This document shows, piece by piece, positions 20,346 to 32,652 of a DNA stretch of 64,000 bases. Source of the DNA: Scleroderma bovista (Eukaryota; Basidiomycota; Agaricomycetes; Boletales; Sclerodermataceae); NCBI GenBank assembly GCA_037178675.1, contig JAYMGJ010000166.1, positions 1 through 64,000 of the forward strand. Direction: 5' to 3'. The notes beneath the pieces are model-generated. The model worked only from the letters and a program-made list of their open reading frames with translations. It searched no databases and was not told where the DNA came from. Every line of letters begins with the position of its first letter. Within the stretch, counting starts at the first letter, position 1. Made by a program: the position numbers and the translations under genes.

Positions 20346-23338
20346 TTATTAAGGTCTTCGGTATGGAACAACTGCCATTGCCTAAATCTTAGAATAAGGT
20401 GACTGTTGGTGTAGTTTGTTACTGTGGTATTTGGGTTAGACAAGGCGTTTGTCGTCCACGACAAAGCTGCCTTGGCTTGTAAGTCCGGCCAGGGCCTCGA
20501 AGCAAGTAGTTTGATTGAGCCCCTGTGACGTCACCGGTCACCCTTTGCGTCATCACTAAAAGGATTGCGTCATTAGAGGCCAACGCCGCATCTCGAGACC
20601 CTCTTAGCCAGCGCGTCCATGACTGTGCGTCCCTCTAGACTCTATTCGTCGAAAACGGTCGCTCGATGCCACAGTGGCGGTGATAGAGACGGTGAGAAAA
20701 AGTGTGGACATGATTCTGAATCTACTTTTCCAGGATTCCTCCATCCCATCTGATACCAGGTAGGTCAAATGGATGTCATGGAAGTGAACAGGTGATGTCT
20801 TAGTACCTGGATTATCAGTGCTAATCTTTAGGTCTCACGAAGTCAATCACACCGTATCTGCAAACCACAAATTACCAACAACGTTTTACAGAGTTATGTA
20901 CGCTAACCGGTAAGCGCTGCAGTAGTGCTAGTGACCGATCAGTCCATGTCAGCCTCCAACTATTCCGGCTTATCGGCATGTTGATTGGCACACTTTCTTC
21001 GCTTGATCAAATTCATGCACATAGTAGTAACCGCACTTGTTCCACCGCGTTTGGCCTCGAATGAGTACGTCCTACGGATTTTGCAGCTGTGGAAAGGTAA
21101 GCACAGACGCACAGTGTAGACACTGCAAATATAGTCCAGAGCTCTTGGGCACAGCCAATATCTTCGGCTTGGACATTTCATGCCTGACTTGCTAAACTCG
21201 GTCTAACCCAAATTCAGCAAATGTACCCAAAATTTTGAAACATTCAGCCTTCCAATTGCAGGATGTAAAAAACAACGAACTTCACGTACATATCATTACG
21301 GTAGGCCTTACGAATATTCCCTTTTGCCCTTTATTCGTTTGTTGGACGCACACTATAATCCGTTTTTCATATGTAGTGGGTCCAAATTGTACTAGGTGCT
21401 AGTGTTGAAACGGAAGGCAACCGCAATTGTTAAAATATCCAAGTTACAGAACCTAGACAGAAACGTCAAGCACATGTTAGGGAGGCAGACGCAGAGATTC
21501 ACCAACCATATGACGAGAATGGAAAGCCCGGATGTTTTAAAAGGGTGTTCGGAGATATAAGAGCCCTAAATTGGAGCTAAATGGCGAAGGGGAAATCTAT
21601 CTGGGAGCGGATATTGAATGGGGGGTATGACTTCACCTTCCGTTACCATGGAGTTCGCTGATATGGTGACGCAGTCCGGCGGTTGCTTGACTTCGATTAC
21701 CAACTGGACGGTCCAAGACATACAATTCGCTGGCGAAATACGGCGACATGGTAGGTGAAAGCGAAAGATATTAGTGATGGAAATATACACGTGCAGCTCC
21801 ACGCTCACAGATCATTCAGGTGGTCAGGGGTGGGATAACTCGATCTGAAGCTGCGTGGGCCTAGATAACAAAGGTCGCGGAGCATTTTCATCAGGTTCGC
21901 CAATTTAAAGGACTAGCATACAAACCAATGACGTGTATTGATCCACGGCCATGGGCGGCAGCGTGCTCGGGGCCTTAAAAACACCATCCATTAGGATATT
22001 CGTCGGAAGATTCATGATCGGGATGTCGATTTTATTCAAGAGGAAAATTATGTGGAGAGCACTTGGAAAACGAGTCCGCCCTGGCATCACTGGATCACTG
22101 ATCGACTGAGTATATTTCATAGAAACGCACGGCTACCAGTAAGGAGGGTCGACGATGAAACTGATAATAGGGTGGATTTCAAGGCCGGAAGAGTATGGTT
22201 AGGAAGGACGAACCGGCCAAAAACGAAGCGTCAGCAGCGATTCCATTCATACGGCTTCGAAAAGATAGGCTGATAGCGTTACTGATAGCAGCTGCCAGCG
22301 TCAGATTGCAGTAGAGTTCTGCAGATCTTATGATAAACCTTCATTTCAGAGGTGGTAAAGAGATTTTCGCACCAAAGCGACGCCCAACAGTTGGAAGTAA
22401 TCGATCGATCTGGATACCGACCGTATCACCCAAAGGCTCAGCAATTGCAGAGTTGCGTCGTTTCCCGGATCCTGCCATTCGTTTGATACACCATAAGTGG
22501 CTTTAGCAAGAAGAACCTGGGTAGAGTGTCGATGAAGAGGAAGTTGAACGAATTAGAGGCTTCGACGAACGCCGTCTCAGGCAACTTGGCCTCTGAGCGG
22601 CGCCAAAGTTCACACTTGATTTTTCCTTGGCGCACAAACTCTTACTTATGAATTTGAACACCGAATTTTCAGAACCGCATGGCGACGCGATCGAGCCTCG
22701 AGGCCGTCCGTTGGCAAGCTTAGATGGCACGGTAGATACCAGGCCATCAGGAGCTCGGAGGCCCTCCAGTTCAACACCGTTCGTTTCCTTATCGCTCCTC
22801 GACAAAACCACCGGTCGGATCCGTCTGACTCGCCCTCCTGCGAGGACTGTGACAGAATGCAACCTCCACCGTTTCATGTGGCCCTCCGAATTCCCACCAC
22901 TGCTACTAGTCCGAGGTTGTAGGCTCAACTGCTTGCCATAGCAATTGGCAAACTCAAGGCTATCTACTAGTAGCCCGACTTTGACCTATTCAAACGCCAC
23001 CTTGTCTCTCGCCTGCTCTACGTGGGGGCTGAACAGTCCCGGTCCTTCAACTTTTGCTCAGACCTAGAGGGTTACTTTGTGGCGCCGCCCAAGGAGGGTC
23101 TATCTTTGCCCCTCCCGCTTGCGGGTTGCCATTCCGATGGCCTCTGGCAGCAGTTAATATATTTACTATGACAGTATAAACCCTCCCAGCGTGGCCCACA
23201 CTTCCATGCCCTCCCGTAGTTGGCTTTCTTTTGCCAATGGAGTCCCTCCCCTCGATATATCTGGGCTGCTCGCGACATTCCCGTTGGCAGTCTGTCACAG
23301 GTTAAATATATCGCATGCTTGACCGAAAAAAATCACCT
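20346..23338. other. 3-kb stretch without a supported gene
   Basis: Many short frames on both strands but none with a recognisable domain. The longest is a minus-strand, Ser/Arg-rich 141-codon frame (22503-22928) in locally GC-richer sequence. It could be a worn gene piece, but I cannot support it. Confidence 0.4.
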
Positions 23339-23762
23339 CTTGACGTCGGATTTGAAGCTATGGACCACAGCCAAAATCCTGTAAACCCGTGAGCTATGTT
23401 TTTTTCCGTGAGCTGCTTCCTTCAATACTCACAATGTAATGCAGCCTTGTCGTCGGATGTGAAGCTATGGACCACAACCAAAATCCTGTAAATCCGTGAG
23501 CTATATTTTTTCCATACGCTGCTTCCTTCAATACTCACAATGTAATGCAGCCTTGACGTCGGATGTGAAGCTATGGACTACAACCAATATTCTGTAAACC
23601 CGTGGGTTACACTCTTTTTCCATGCGCTGCTTCCTTCAATACTCACAATGTAATGCAGCCTTGACGTTGAATGTGAAGCTATGGACTACAACCAATATCC
23701 TGTAAACCCGTGGGCTACCCTTTTCCTGGGCTGCTTCCTTCAATACTCACAACGTAACGCAG
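23339..23762 (+). repeat. four tandem 106-108-bp exon-intron units
   Basis: Four head-to-tail copies, each with GTGAAGCTATGGAC, a GTGAGC or GTGGGT/C donor, a CTCAC branch-like site and a (T)GCAG acceptor. ATGs are at 23360, 23467, 23573 and 23681. Exon parts are 51 nt (23445-23495, 23551-23601, 23659-23709), all phase 2 at both ends. Confidence 0.9.
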
Positions 23763-24100
23763 GGCCTCTTCCTCGCTTTATGGCGCTGTGGGTAATACCG
23801 AACCCGAAGTATGTGTCCAGTCTTGGTTTTCGGGTTGTAGAGTCCTGAAATTTGTTATGCCTGTAGACCCACACTTGCAACTTTTATTTCCCGTGTCAAT
23901 TCTCCAATGGTCATGGAGGGGCCTGCAGGTTGCCAGTCTGCTGTGACAGTGTACCGGCGCACTTGCGTATGCACGGTGTTGTCGATCTAACACGCTCGGA
24001 GAAGCTTGTCTGCGACTGGACAGGCTGCGGGAGGAAATTTTCGAGACACAATATAGTCAGGCATTATCGTGAGGCGCACCTATCTCATCGCCGTTCGTGA
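23360..24100 (+). CDS. small double C2H2-like protein, copy 2, with expanded 5' exons
   Basis: The conserved body is exons 23763-23808 and 23867-24100, coding for two Cys/His groups: CNFYFPC, CRLPVCC and HLRMH, then CDWTGC with RHNIVRHYREAH. Upstream, four tandem exon units can be used. If all are spliced (23360-23388, 23445-23495, 23551-23601, 23659-23709) the frame stays open and the protein has 153 residues, with a repeated 17-residue N-terminal module around CEAMDYNQYPVN. If only the last ATG (23681) is used the protein has 102 residues. Each unit carries its own ATG, so alternative starts are equally possible. Family and likely zinc binding are as for the copies at 18916, 25941 and 32198; function unknown. 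Confidence 0.6.
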
Positions 24101-25940
24101 TCGCTCTACGCAAGGAAAAGGCACCAAAAGTCCTCTCTCCGAGGAAAAATCCCTATGATTCCATTCCACGTTGTTGGCTGGCCTCATCTGTCGTATTATG
24201 CGCTGGCGTACTATTTACTTACTGACCGCTCACTTATTTGTCTTAGATTGATGTGTTTGCTTTGCTGCATGTTGTCGTGTTCTGCACTTCCTTTCCCCTG
24301 TTTCTTCCCGTTTCACCTATGCTGCTAGATTGTATGTTATCATACAGCGGGTTTGTATGTGTAATATATAATGTGTATCCTCTGTTGTCCATCGAAGACC
24401 CACCTATCCCTACTCATTCGAGTGCTCTTCCTGAATCCCAATGACACTTGTCCCAGGCCATGATTTCGTATCTCGCAACTGTAATACATTCAGCCACCGC
24501 GTTTTTTCCTCATGAATTGACTATCTTTCCCTAAGGATCCAGCACTACAGTGTGCTCGAACAAATAGCACACCGCACAAGCTCAGCCATTGCACAATCCA
24601 TGGCCCAAAGTACGACCTATGTGACTCGAATCATTTGACTCACAAGATAGTCTCCAGCTACTATGTTTTCTTGCAAGTGGGGCACATATTCTCATGGATA
24701 TAGTAGTTCGTAAGCGGTTCGCAGTCTCTAGCTTGCGAAGAGTCTATCATTGTAGGTGTTATTACGTAGCTTGCCTAACCCATCACCTCCGTCTAAGGCC
24801 GTGTGCCTATTGAAGAAGCTTGAGTCATCGAGGCTGGATAGCTACCGCAAAGGGAAGGACATACTATGGTACCCATGATGCGGCGAGTGACGTTTGGGAG
24901 CTGGACCGCAGTAGCACGGGTGACGGTCACCAAGCTACTTGGGCGAAGACTGCCAACACGATGAAATCTACGGACATCATGAGGGGAAGGCATCGGACTG
25001 ATTTATGCCTCCAACGACTCTCTGGATTGTGGTGATCGACGCACTGTTTTGGGGAACCTTCCTGCCTCTACAATGATACATACCCAACTGGTCGTACGTA
25101 TTTCCGTACCCATTGCACACCGTCGATCCCGTGCAACGTATGCGCGGGTCCTTTCCGCTTCGCGTTAGTGCGGATCCTAAAATCTTGCAGATCATGTATA
25201 TTTTCGGTCGTATGGCGATCCTGCGAGCCGACTTGTGAATATAGTGATTTCAGATATGCCGCATCCGCTAGATGCTTCGTGGGTGCCCGTACTGTCGTTC
25301 TTCCTAGTCTCCATGTAATAGTCGGGTGAGAAAGGCGCGAGGTGGACAAGAGAGCCTGAAGCCAGCGGAGCTAGACGAGAAAATAGATAGATAGGGTTCA
25401 AACAAATAAAAGAGCAATCTGGAAGTGCGGAAGGGAAGCGGGGAGACAAAGGTCTGATGAAATAGATGAGGCATGACGAACTGCTCGATCGTGAGTATAT
25501 GCTGAGTAGAAGCCAAAAAACCAAGAGTGTAGTGGGAAAAAACGCGCGACAGCAGCTTCCAGTAGGCCTTCTAAGCGACAAATGGGAGGACCTAGGAGGT
25601 TATCAACCAGACCAAACGCGCCATGAGAGTGAAAAAATAGTGGACGGGGCAAAGAAATATTTGCAGAGGTTACTCAGCGAGACATGACCTGAGAAATATT
25701 GGCATCCCCGTCACCGTCGAAGCAGCCAGGTAGGACCGCTTCGTCGTCATATCCTATAATGCCCCGCTGCGCGGAGGTTGCTCGTGTGAGGACGTGGGCG
25801 TGAGGTATAGAAGGTGCGAAGTGTCACAGTACCGCGTCTTGGCTCCCAAAACAGGAAACATATCTCCACTCTCCTCAGTATCTCCCTAGAATCAGACCCT
25901 TATCAGCAGGAATCACTACATCCTCTGATCGCCTGTGACT
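24101..25940. other. intergenic, no gene supported
   Basis: Contains scattered frames of up to 129 codons on minus (25192-25581) with no recognised domain. From about 25860 it resembles the 5' flank of zinc-finger gene 1. Confidence 0.4.
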
Positions 25941-26362
25941 ATGACTCACGACCAAGATCCCCAAAACCTGTGGGTTATCCGTGCGCTGCTTTGTTCAATA
26001 CTCTAAAACATAGTGCAGTAATTCTTCCTCGCTTGCTGGCGCCGTGGGGACCCCTTACACCCACCCAGAAGTATATGTCCGGTCTTTCTTTTTGTTCTAT
26101 AGGGTTCTGATATCTGTTATGCCCATAGGGACACACTTGCGACTTCCACCGACCGTGTCAATTCCCCGGCAACCATGGAGGATATTGTGGACAGATCGTC
26201 AGCTGTAACACTGTATCCACTCACTTGCGTGATACACACGGTATTGTCAATTTGCCACGCACGGCTGAGGTTGTCTGCCAGTGGACGGGCTGCGGGATGA
26301 CATTGGCAAGACACAATATTGTTCGCCATATTTGCGAGAAGCACTTCCACCCCCGTCAGTGA
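25941..26362 (+). CDS. small double C2H2-like zinc-binding protein, copy 3
   Basis: Exons 25941-25969, 26019-26070 and 26129-26362 splice in frame to a protein of 104 residues. The first exon (MTHDQDPQN) has a GTGGGT donor like those in the tandem units of copy 2. The last exon holds CDFHRPC, CGQIVSC and HLRDTH, then CQWTGC and RHNIVRHICEKH. This is the copy closest in sequence to copy 1, and its flanks match too. It is convergent to the longer ERG26-like gene. Probably a nucleic-acid-binding or protein-interaction module; that is inference from the Cys/His spacing only. Confidence 0.6.
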
Positions 26363-26988
26363 TCAGGAAAGATCCAATCACCGAAAATTATCATGGCTCC
26401 GTTCCACGATCCTGCCTCTTGTCTGTCGTGTGTTTTGCGTTTTCCCCTATCACCGATATACTGCTCGTGCCATATGCATCTACTTCGGCTATATTCGTCC
26501 TTGCTGTCGTATTTCGCACTTCATGCTTCTCTTTGCTACGCTGTCCGACTCTTCCCATTTGTACATATCCACACGTATACTTACCCTCCCTGACCCTCCA
26601 ACCTTAGCACCAAACCGACTTGTATGTAAATCCAGAATGTAACTGTTACTCATCAGCTGCTGGGTGATCAAATAGAAAACAATGGGCAGTGTACTCTGCA
26701 AGGTGGTGCAGGTGCAAATAACTAACAAATTGGCTCATGCAGCGCTATGTATGTACTCTTCAAGATCTGAGGAGACATCAAGGATACACGCAAGGGCGAG
26801 TCTGTATGTGGATGCATGCATTCGGCATCAAAACGGATTACGCGTATTTGCTCACTGGGTAGTGAATAAATCACAACAACATGAGATGTACGGATGTGTC
26901 TAAGTCACAGACAAGTATGATAGATAACAAGGCAACGTAATACCAATCTATGACAGCCCATTTTCCGCCTTGAACCACTACATGCGCG
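26363..26988. other. 3' flank shared with zinc-finger gene 1
   Basis: Duplicate of 19345-19903 in its first part, then unique AT-richer sequence up to the stop of the ERG26-like gene. No gene is supported. Confidence 0.45.
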
Positions 26989-28401
26989 TCAGTAGTCGGC
27001 ACGAACAGTATGCAGCGCACTTACCTCAACCATCCGCTTCACGCCCTCCTGTAGCCCAACTTCAGGCTCATATCCCAGTACGCGTCGTGCCTTCTCGATA
27101 TTATGGTATCGCTGCGAGCAAGTATACGATACCCTGTACCGTGTGAACAGAGCCTCCTTGCCAATAATCGCAGACCAGCATTCGCTCAAAAGGCCAAGAA
27201 CCATCCCCAGCGAGCGGGACATCACCCACGGCTCACGCCCTACCCGCTTCCTTGCCTCCTCCGTGGGCGGGTCGAGCGCTAGCCATACAAGACGCATGAA
27301 GTCCCAGAAATACACAGGCTCGCCATTGGTAATAAAGAATGCCTCGCCGGCGACGCGTAAAGGGCTCGTTGGAGCGAGGGAGAGTGCATCCTCGGAGAAC
27401 TGGTCGAACCGAGAGCGGACGATGGGGTGTTTGGGTGCATGTGGGTCGTGTGGGGCAGTGAATGCAGCTTCGATGGCGGAAGCGTTAGGGGGAGGGGATA
27501 CATATGGACCGAGAGGGCGTGCGATGCACGTGGGAACACGGTGGTAGCCAGTGGTCACGCTCACAGGGGAGAGTGCGCAATGCAGGTCGTCAAGTACGCT
27601 TTTGTCCAGGGAAGTTGTATTAGACGGCGGGGATGGGACAAGTTTGTCGGCTGCGAGGAGATGGGCATGTGCGAGGTTGCCAACGTAGGTGTAATCAAAC
27701 AAATTGTTGTTGTCCCCGATTTGGATGTGCGTCTGGCCACGCTGGTAGGCCTGGTAGAGCCCTGGCATCATCTGGCGGTCGCCGGGACTGCAGGGCGTGA
27801 GTAGTGCGTTGGGCATGTAATACATGAGACTGACCCGAATATGGACGCAGGACGAAGTGCGACAGTGAGAAGGTCACCTTTGCCATTAGACTCGAGGACA
27901 AGTGCCTCGCCCTTGACTTTAGAATCATTGTAGGCGTCGAACGGCTTTTTGGGGTACGGCGCGCGCTCATCGAGGTTGACGACATCATGTCCATCGAATA
28001 CAACCCCAGCAGAGCTGGTATAAACGAGCTTGCGGACGCCCGCAGCGATGGCCGCGTTTATGACTGTCCTGGTACCGTCGACGTTGACTTTGTAATAAAT
28101 AGAGGGGTTCTTGGCTCCGTGTGTCGGCGAGGCGGTGTGGAAGATGCAAGTGGTCCCAGACTGTCGGCGACGCGTCAACATCAACCATGTGAAGAGTCTT
28201 GGAGTACACCGACACTCACTTTGCGCAGTGCATCGAGGACCTGCTGTTCGTCTGTGATGTTCTCGAGGTAAAACGGGACATCGTGGTGCCTCTGGATGAC
28301 GTCAAAGAGAGATCACCACGCGCGAGGGGCCCCTCGACGATGTGACGGCCGACGAAATCGCTGCCTCCAATCACGAGGTAGACGTCTTTTTGAGCTGCCA
28401 T
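26989..28401 (-). pseudogene. ERG26-like sterol-4-alpha-carboxylate 3-dehydrogenase, frameshifted
   Basis: Member of the 3-beta-HSD / short-chain dehydrogenase family; ERG26 removes the C-4 carboxyl group from sterol intermediates using NAD. The gene starts MAAQKDVYLVIGG at 28401. Introns 28161-28219 and 27788-27834 splice in phase. The catalytic region shows YTSSAGVVFDG and the Tyr-x3-Lys motif in YNDSK, followed by LRPASIFG and the C-terminal YTCSQRYHNIEKARRVLGYE. Two features argue against function. The reading frame shifts by one base (mod 3) near 28325, between LARGD and LFDVIQRHHDVPFY. The dinucleotide-binding loop also reads GGSDFVG where the family has GGxGF. It may be a recent pseudogene, or the shift may be a sequence error. 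The 3' third is duplicated at 19904-20345. Confidence 0.75.
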
Positions 28402-29422
28402 TGCAGAACGAACAAAAAGGTGGGCTAATTCGGATCGAAGTTATAAAAATATAGGATTGTGGGAACGCCTTGCATAAAACGGTGTACTTACGTAAATAAA
28501 CGGGTTGGTGGCGTGAAGCATCCTACACCGTTCACCAATAAGAAAGTCGCAAGAGTACGAATCTAGCATCGCCCCGCAGAACTGGAAAATGAAGATGGTG
28601 CAGCCTGGAGATGATCCGCATGGTCCTGGTATTATAATCTGGGAGATGTCCAAGCAGGACCCGCTGTGTTGGGGATGATGAAGCTGTTCAACAGCTGCAA
28701 GACACATGATAGAGGAGCCGGCGTGCACATCCAGCCCCGCGGAACATAGAGTTCATTCAGGTGATCACTGTTCAGAAGCGCATTCCTCGACGACCTAGGA
28801 GACCCCATTGATGGTCCTACACCGATCTTGCACCCTTCAGCTAGACTGTTAACGACGGATGGGCAAGCACAAGGCGAGTTCTCGCTTTACAACGGCTAGA
28901 CGCTGGCTACGCCGCACGCGAACCATCTAAGGACCCGTGCTCATTGTACAAGGTGTGAACCTGTCCTTTGAATCTTTTGAGATCTGTTCGCGAATATCGT
29001 CTCACCATCCGTCTTCATTTCAGACTCGCCGTACCTTGTCATGACACTCTGTAACATGCCAACTTCCTTTTCCGTCTGATTCTGAACCTGCCGCATCTTC
29101 AGATCTTCGCAATTTGGCTCAAATGACCTCAGTCACGCCCCCCTTACATATTTTTCCTTCCAAGTCATCTTCATAAGGCGCGACCCTCAAATGACTTCCT
29201 TTCCCCTGCGAATTGATGTCCTCTCTGATTACTATGTCCCCACTCTCAAATGTAGAGTAACCGTTACTCCATCAATGTCGTCCCAGATGAAATGATCTTT
29301 ATGGTATTTTTTTTTCTGAATTGTCATAAACCTCATGTATGCGTTCACTGCAATCGGTCGGCGAGGGAACCGAAATGTTTCGGAATGCTGTCAAGTGACT
29401 ACAAACCCCTTAGTCTGACTCT
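28402..29422. other. intergenic, no gene seen
   Basis: Region 5' of the ERG26-like gene; it should contain its promoter. I see no conserved frame or RNA gene. Confidence 0.4.
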
Positions 29423-29489
29423 GGAATGGCGTATGGTTGATATATGCAAATGCAAACAAGGCATTTGCACACAAACCATACGCCATTCC
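29423..29489. repeat. 67-bp perfect-arm hairpin
   Basis: Outer arms GGAATGGCGTATGGTT (29423-29438) and its exact reverse complement (29474-29489) enclose inner arms GCAAATGC (29446-29453) and GCATTTGC (29461-29468) around a 7-nt loop. The bases between inner and outer arms do not pair. Confidence 0.85.
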
Positions 29490-32197
29490 GGCTGTCTAGT
29501 TCGTATTTTGAGGGACCTAGATCATCCATTAGACCTCTTCAGATTGTGCCAGATCGCTGGCCTGTTTGTGTTACGGCTATTAAGAGGTAGACCGCGCGCT
29601 CCCCAGCATGTATTCAAGTCAGGAAAGGTGTTGGACTGAGTAAACAGAGTCCTCCTGTGACTGTAAAACCACGTAGGATGTGTCTATCAAAGAAAATGGG
29701 AGATATGAACACGGTGATCAGCCCACGGGTGTACTCTCCTAAATTTAATCCGCTGTCTTTTTCGTTCCCCCGCAATAGTAGCAACAGCCACCAATTATGC
29801 ATGCACTGCCTCCAATCATAGCTAGCGAGTGTAGACGATATATATTGGAACGCGAGAAGGATTTCCTTGGCCGCCAATTGCCATGCGAATCTATCGAATG
29901 TTTGGTCGTAGTTGAGGGTGTGGGTGTCGTCTGGGGAACTTCTGAAGGCAGGTGACGCACCACCCAGCAGGACTTAGCGCATTTAGAGTGACAGAGGACG
30001 GAGGGGCGCGCGTCAGCATGTAACAAACTTGCAGACCATCCTCAGGTAACTCCACCATGCTTCGCCGCTCCAATGCTGGTTCTCTGGTCTTGTTATGGTT
30101 GGCGCTAACAAGGGTGGTGGTGGAGAGAGAAAGAAAGCGACGGAGTGGTACCATGACTTCACAATGGTGAAGGTAAGACTGAAGTTGCACTTGGTAGATC
30201 AATGCGGGGCAAGAGCGATGGCTGATGTGGTGCGGATATTGTAGATGGATGTTCATAATGGTGTTGATGAACCCAAAAAGCTCTTTAGGTGGACACTAGC
30301 TTGGGTTAGAATAGGGAGGGGAGGGGAGTTTGGGGACATTGGATGCGGAGAGGTATGATATGCATGGTCAGAGTGTTGCTAGTCGGACCTGCGCGTGAGA
30401 GATTGGATGAACGAGACGACAGCTATACGTCAAAATTCAAGAGCAGACATACGTCGACACTCTAAGCATCCTGCTGGTCTGTTAAGAATTTGCGGATCTA
30501 CAACGAAATTTATTCGAACACACCGAAAACATCTTAAAGGTGGCCTCTCACTTCCATGAACGTCTATGTTTGGAGTGCATGTCATGGGCGTTCGCGACTC
30601 ATTGTGGCATTGGCAAGGTTATACGCCGCATCAACGGTTTATCTGTCTGCGGGAATAAATAATTCGTGTGAGAAGGAATGACGGGGAAGGCGCTCAAGGA
30701 ATGCGTTGTTGAGATATCATCTCATAGGGTGATGTGTGTAGGTCTTTCAACTGGGTGTGGATGTGAGACCGGGAAGGCATGTAGAAGTGAAAGAAATAGA
30801 GAGTTGCTGGCAAGGGCACTGTAAACCAGTGTAACTAGTTGCTGAGGAAGTACTTACCGCTAACGAGATGCTTGGGTAGTCAAAACCAACTGAAATCACG
30901 ACGAGTCGTCTAGCAGATATGGCAGCTCCGCGACAAAGTGTGCGCTGAAGCGCTGACGGTTCAAAGTCAGTAAGTTCATTTAGTACTATGTAGATACGGT
31001 TTCTTTCAATTTGGCACTGGGAAGAACTGGTCAAAGAGACCCACCATCCGCACCAGCTTGGACTACTAGTTCTAAGAATAGCGTTGGCGCATGTTCCACG
31101 TCCTCCTGCGGGCCCGCACCTCACTGAGTCCGAATCAAGTCTGCGAATTCATTCAAAGGATCAACTTCATACAACCAAAGGTATGTCGGTCCCTGAGCAT
31201 TGACGACAGCATTCCCGAGGCCACATATCCAGGTACTGTGTAAATTCACATGGCTATAGGCTCAACTGACTCGGTGGTCGTCAACCAGTGCCCCTGAAAG
31301 CAACATGAGGGTGGTCAACTAATAGGGAATTTCAAGAGCATGCAAAATGAAGCTTCATTATGAAATCTACTAGTAAGCATGTGTAGGCAAACACTACCAG
31401 TCCTAGTGTCGTCTTCCATTCCACAGGTTATGAGACCTTCGCACTCTGGGGCAAAGCGAGATCCAGTTACTGAACATCAAGACATCCTTTGGATTATACG
31501 ACGACTCGGTAATAGTTACTTTTCCTGGAGAAGAGTGGAACGTTCAACTTTGAGGCCCCCTACCCAGGTGAACAAACAAAAATGGACGTTTATGGTAACG
31601 AACGTTTCGTTGGTGTCTAGGATCGTGGGTATACTGCTTTCTTTTGTCCTGATCCACTATATGATCTATGAGGCCCTTTGGGAGCACACACACACCAATG
31701 CAACTTCATTAAACCCTCCACGGAATATAGGCTACTTCGTTCAAGCACGCCTGTGTTGTTGGACGACAGCCCTCATCGTTTTATTTGACTGAACAAGCAC
31801 TCCAGGCCTAAGGCTGTGGATTTGCGGGTCACATAGTAAGTTGCAACGAGTCTACCTTAACATACATCACTAACTAACTCCACCTTGTTCTCCTTCAAGT
31901 GTAGACCAATGCATTCGCGTTCCGTCGACTCTTCCTTGTCGTAGGGAATTGCGTGGCGCCCAAACATAGCTTATTTGGGCCATGCCGCATATGAGTAGGC
32001 AGCCATCAAGTACATTGTTGGTCTTGATGAGCCAGCATCCTCATCACCTAAACTCACCGCAGTTGACTCTGTTTCTCCAAAGGAAATCCTCCATGCATTC
32101 AGAAGACTCGCGATATGTTTGTTGGGAGTCCCTTGGTATTTAAAGTCCTCGCGGAACTGTACCACCCTCATCTCACCGTCGCTGCTTCTGAAACCCA
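29490..32197. other. 2.7 kb without a supported gene
   Basis: Frames of 60 to 140 codons occur on both strands (for example minus 29891-30256, minus 30747-31124, plus 31379-31792, minus 31971-32228). None has a domain, clear splice pattern or paralogue in the window. Confidence 0.35.
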
Positions 32198-32652
32198 ATG
32201 AATCATCACAATCATCACCATAAATCATACCGCCGGCCCGCTAATATCACGTACGTTACCTTTCTTTCATGCGCCGCTTCATTCGATGCTCATATTGCAA
32301 TGCAGACCTTCCTACACACTCCAAGGAGCCGTCGGGGACACTTATACTCATCCAAAGGTATATTTCAGCCGCATCTTCGATATCATGTAATGCTGAAATT
32401 TTACAATTCCCATTGTTTGCGTTCAACTAGTGTCACGACTGCAACTTTTATAGGCCCTGTACATGGGGAAAATGCGAGTTCTCAATCAGCTGCCACACCG
32501 TGCCTCGACATTACGCGGAAGGGCATGGTATTACAGATATGAATAGCTCGCAACGTGTTATATGCCGTTGGGCTGATTGTGGAAAGGAGGTGTTGAGACA
32601 TAATTTTGTGCGCCATATACGTGAAAAACACCTCTTCCACCAAAGGACATAA
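32198..32652 (+). CDS. small double C2H2-like zinc-binding protein, copy 4
   Basis: Most diverged family member. Exons 32198-32250, 32306-32357 and 32431-32652 splice in phase to 108 residues. The N-terminus is His-rich (MNHHNHHHKSYRR). The Cys/His groups are CNFYRPC, CEFSISC and HYAEGH, then CRWADC and RHNFVRHIREKH. Same exon plan and intron positions as copies 1 to 3 show common descent. It keeps every Cys and His, which argues that the zinc-binding residues are under selection in this family. No ERG26-like neighbour is present here. Confidence 0.62.

Noticed and set aside
22503..22928. Ser/Arg-rich 141-codon minus frame as a gene
   Set aside because: Low complexity, an equally long frame opposite, and no splice or domain support.
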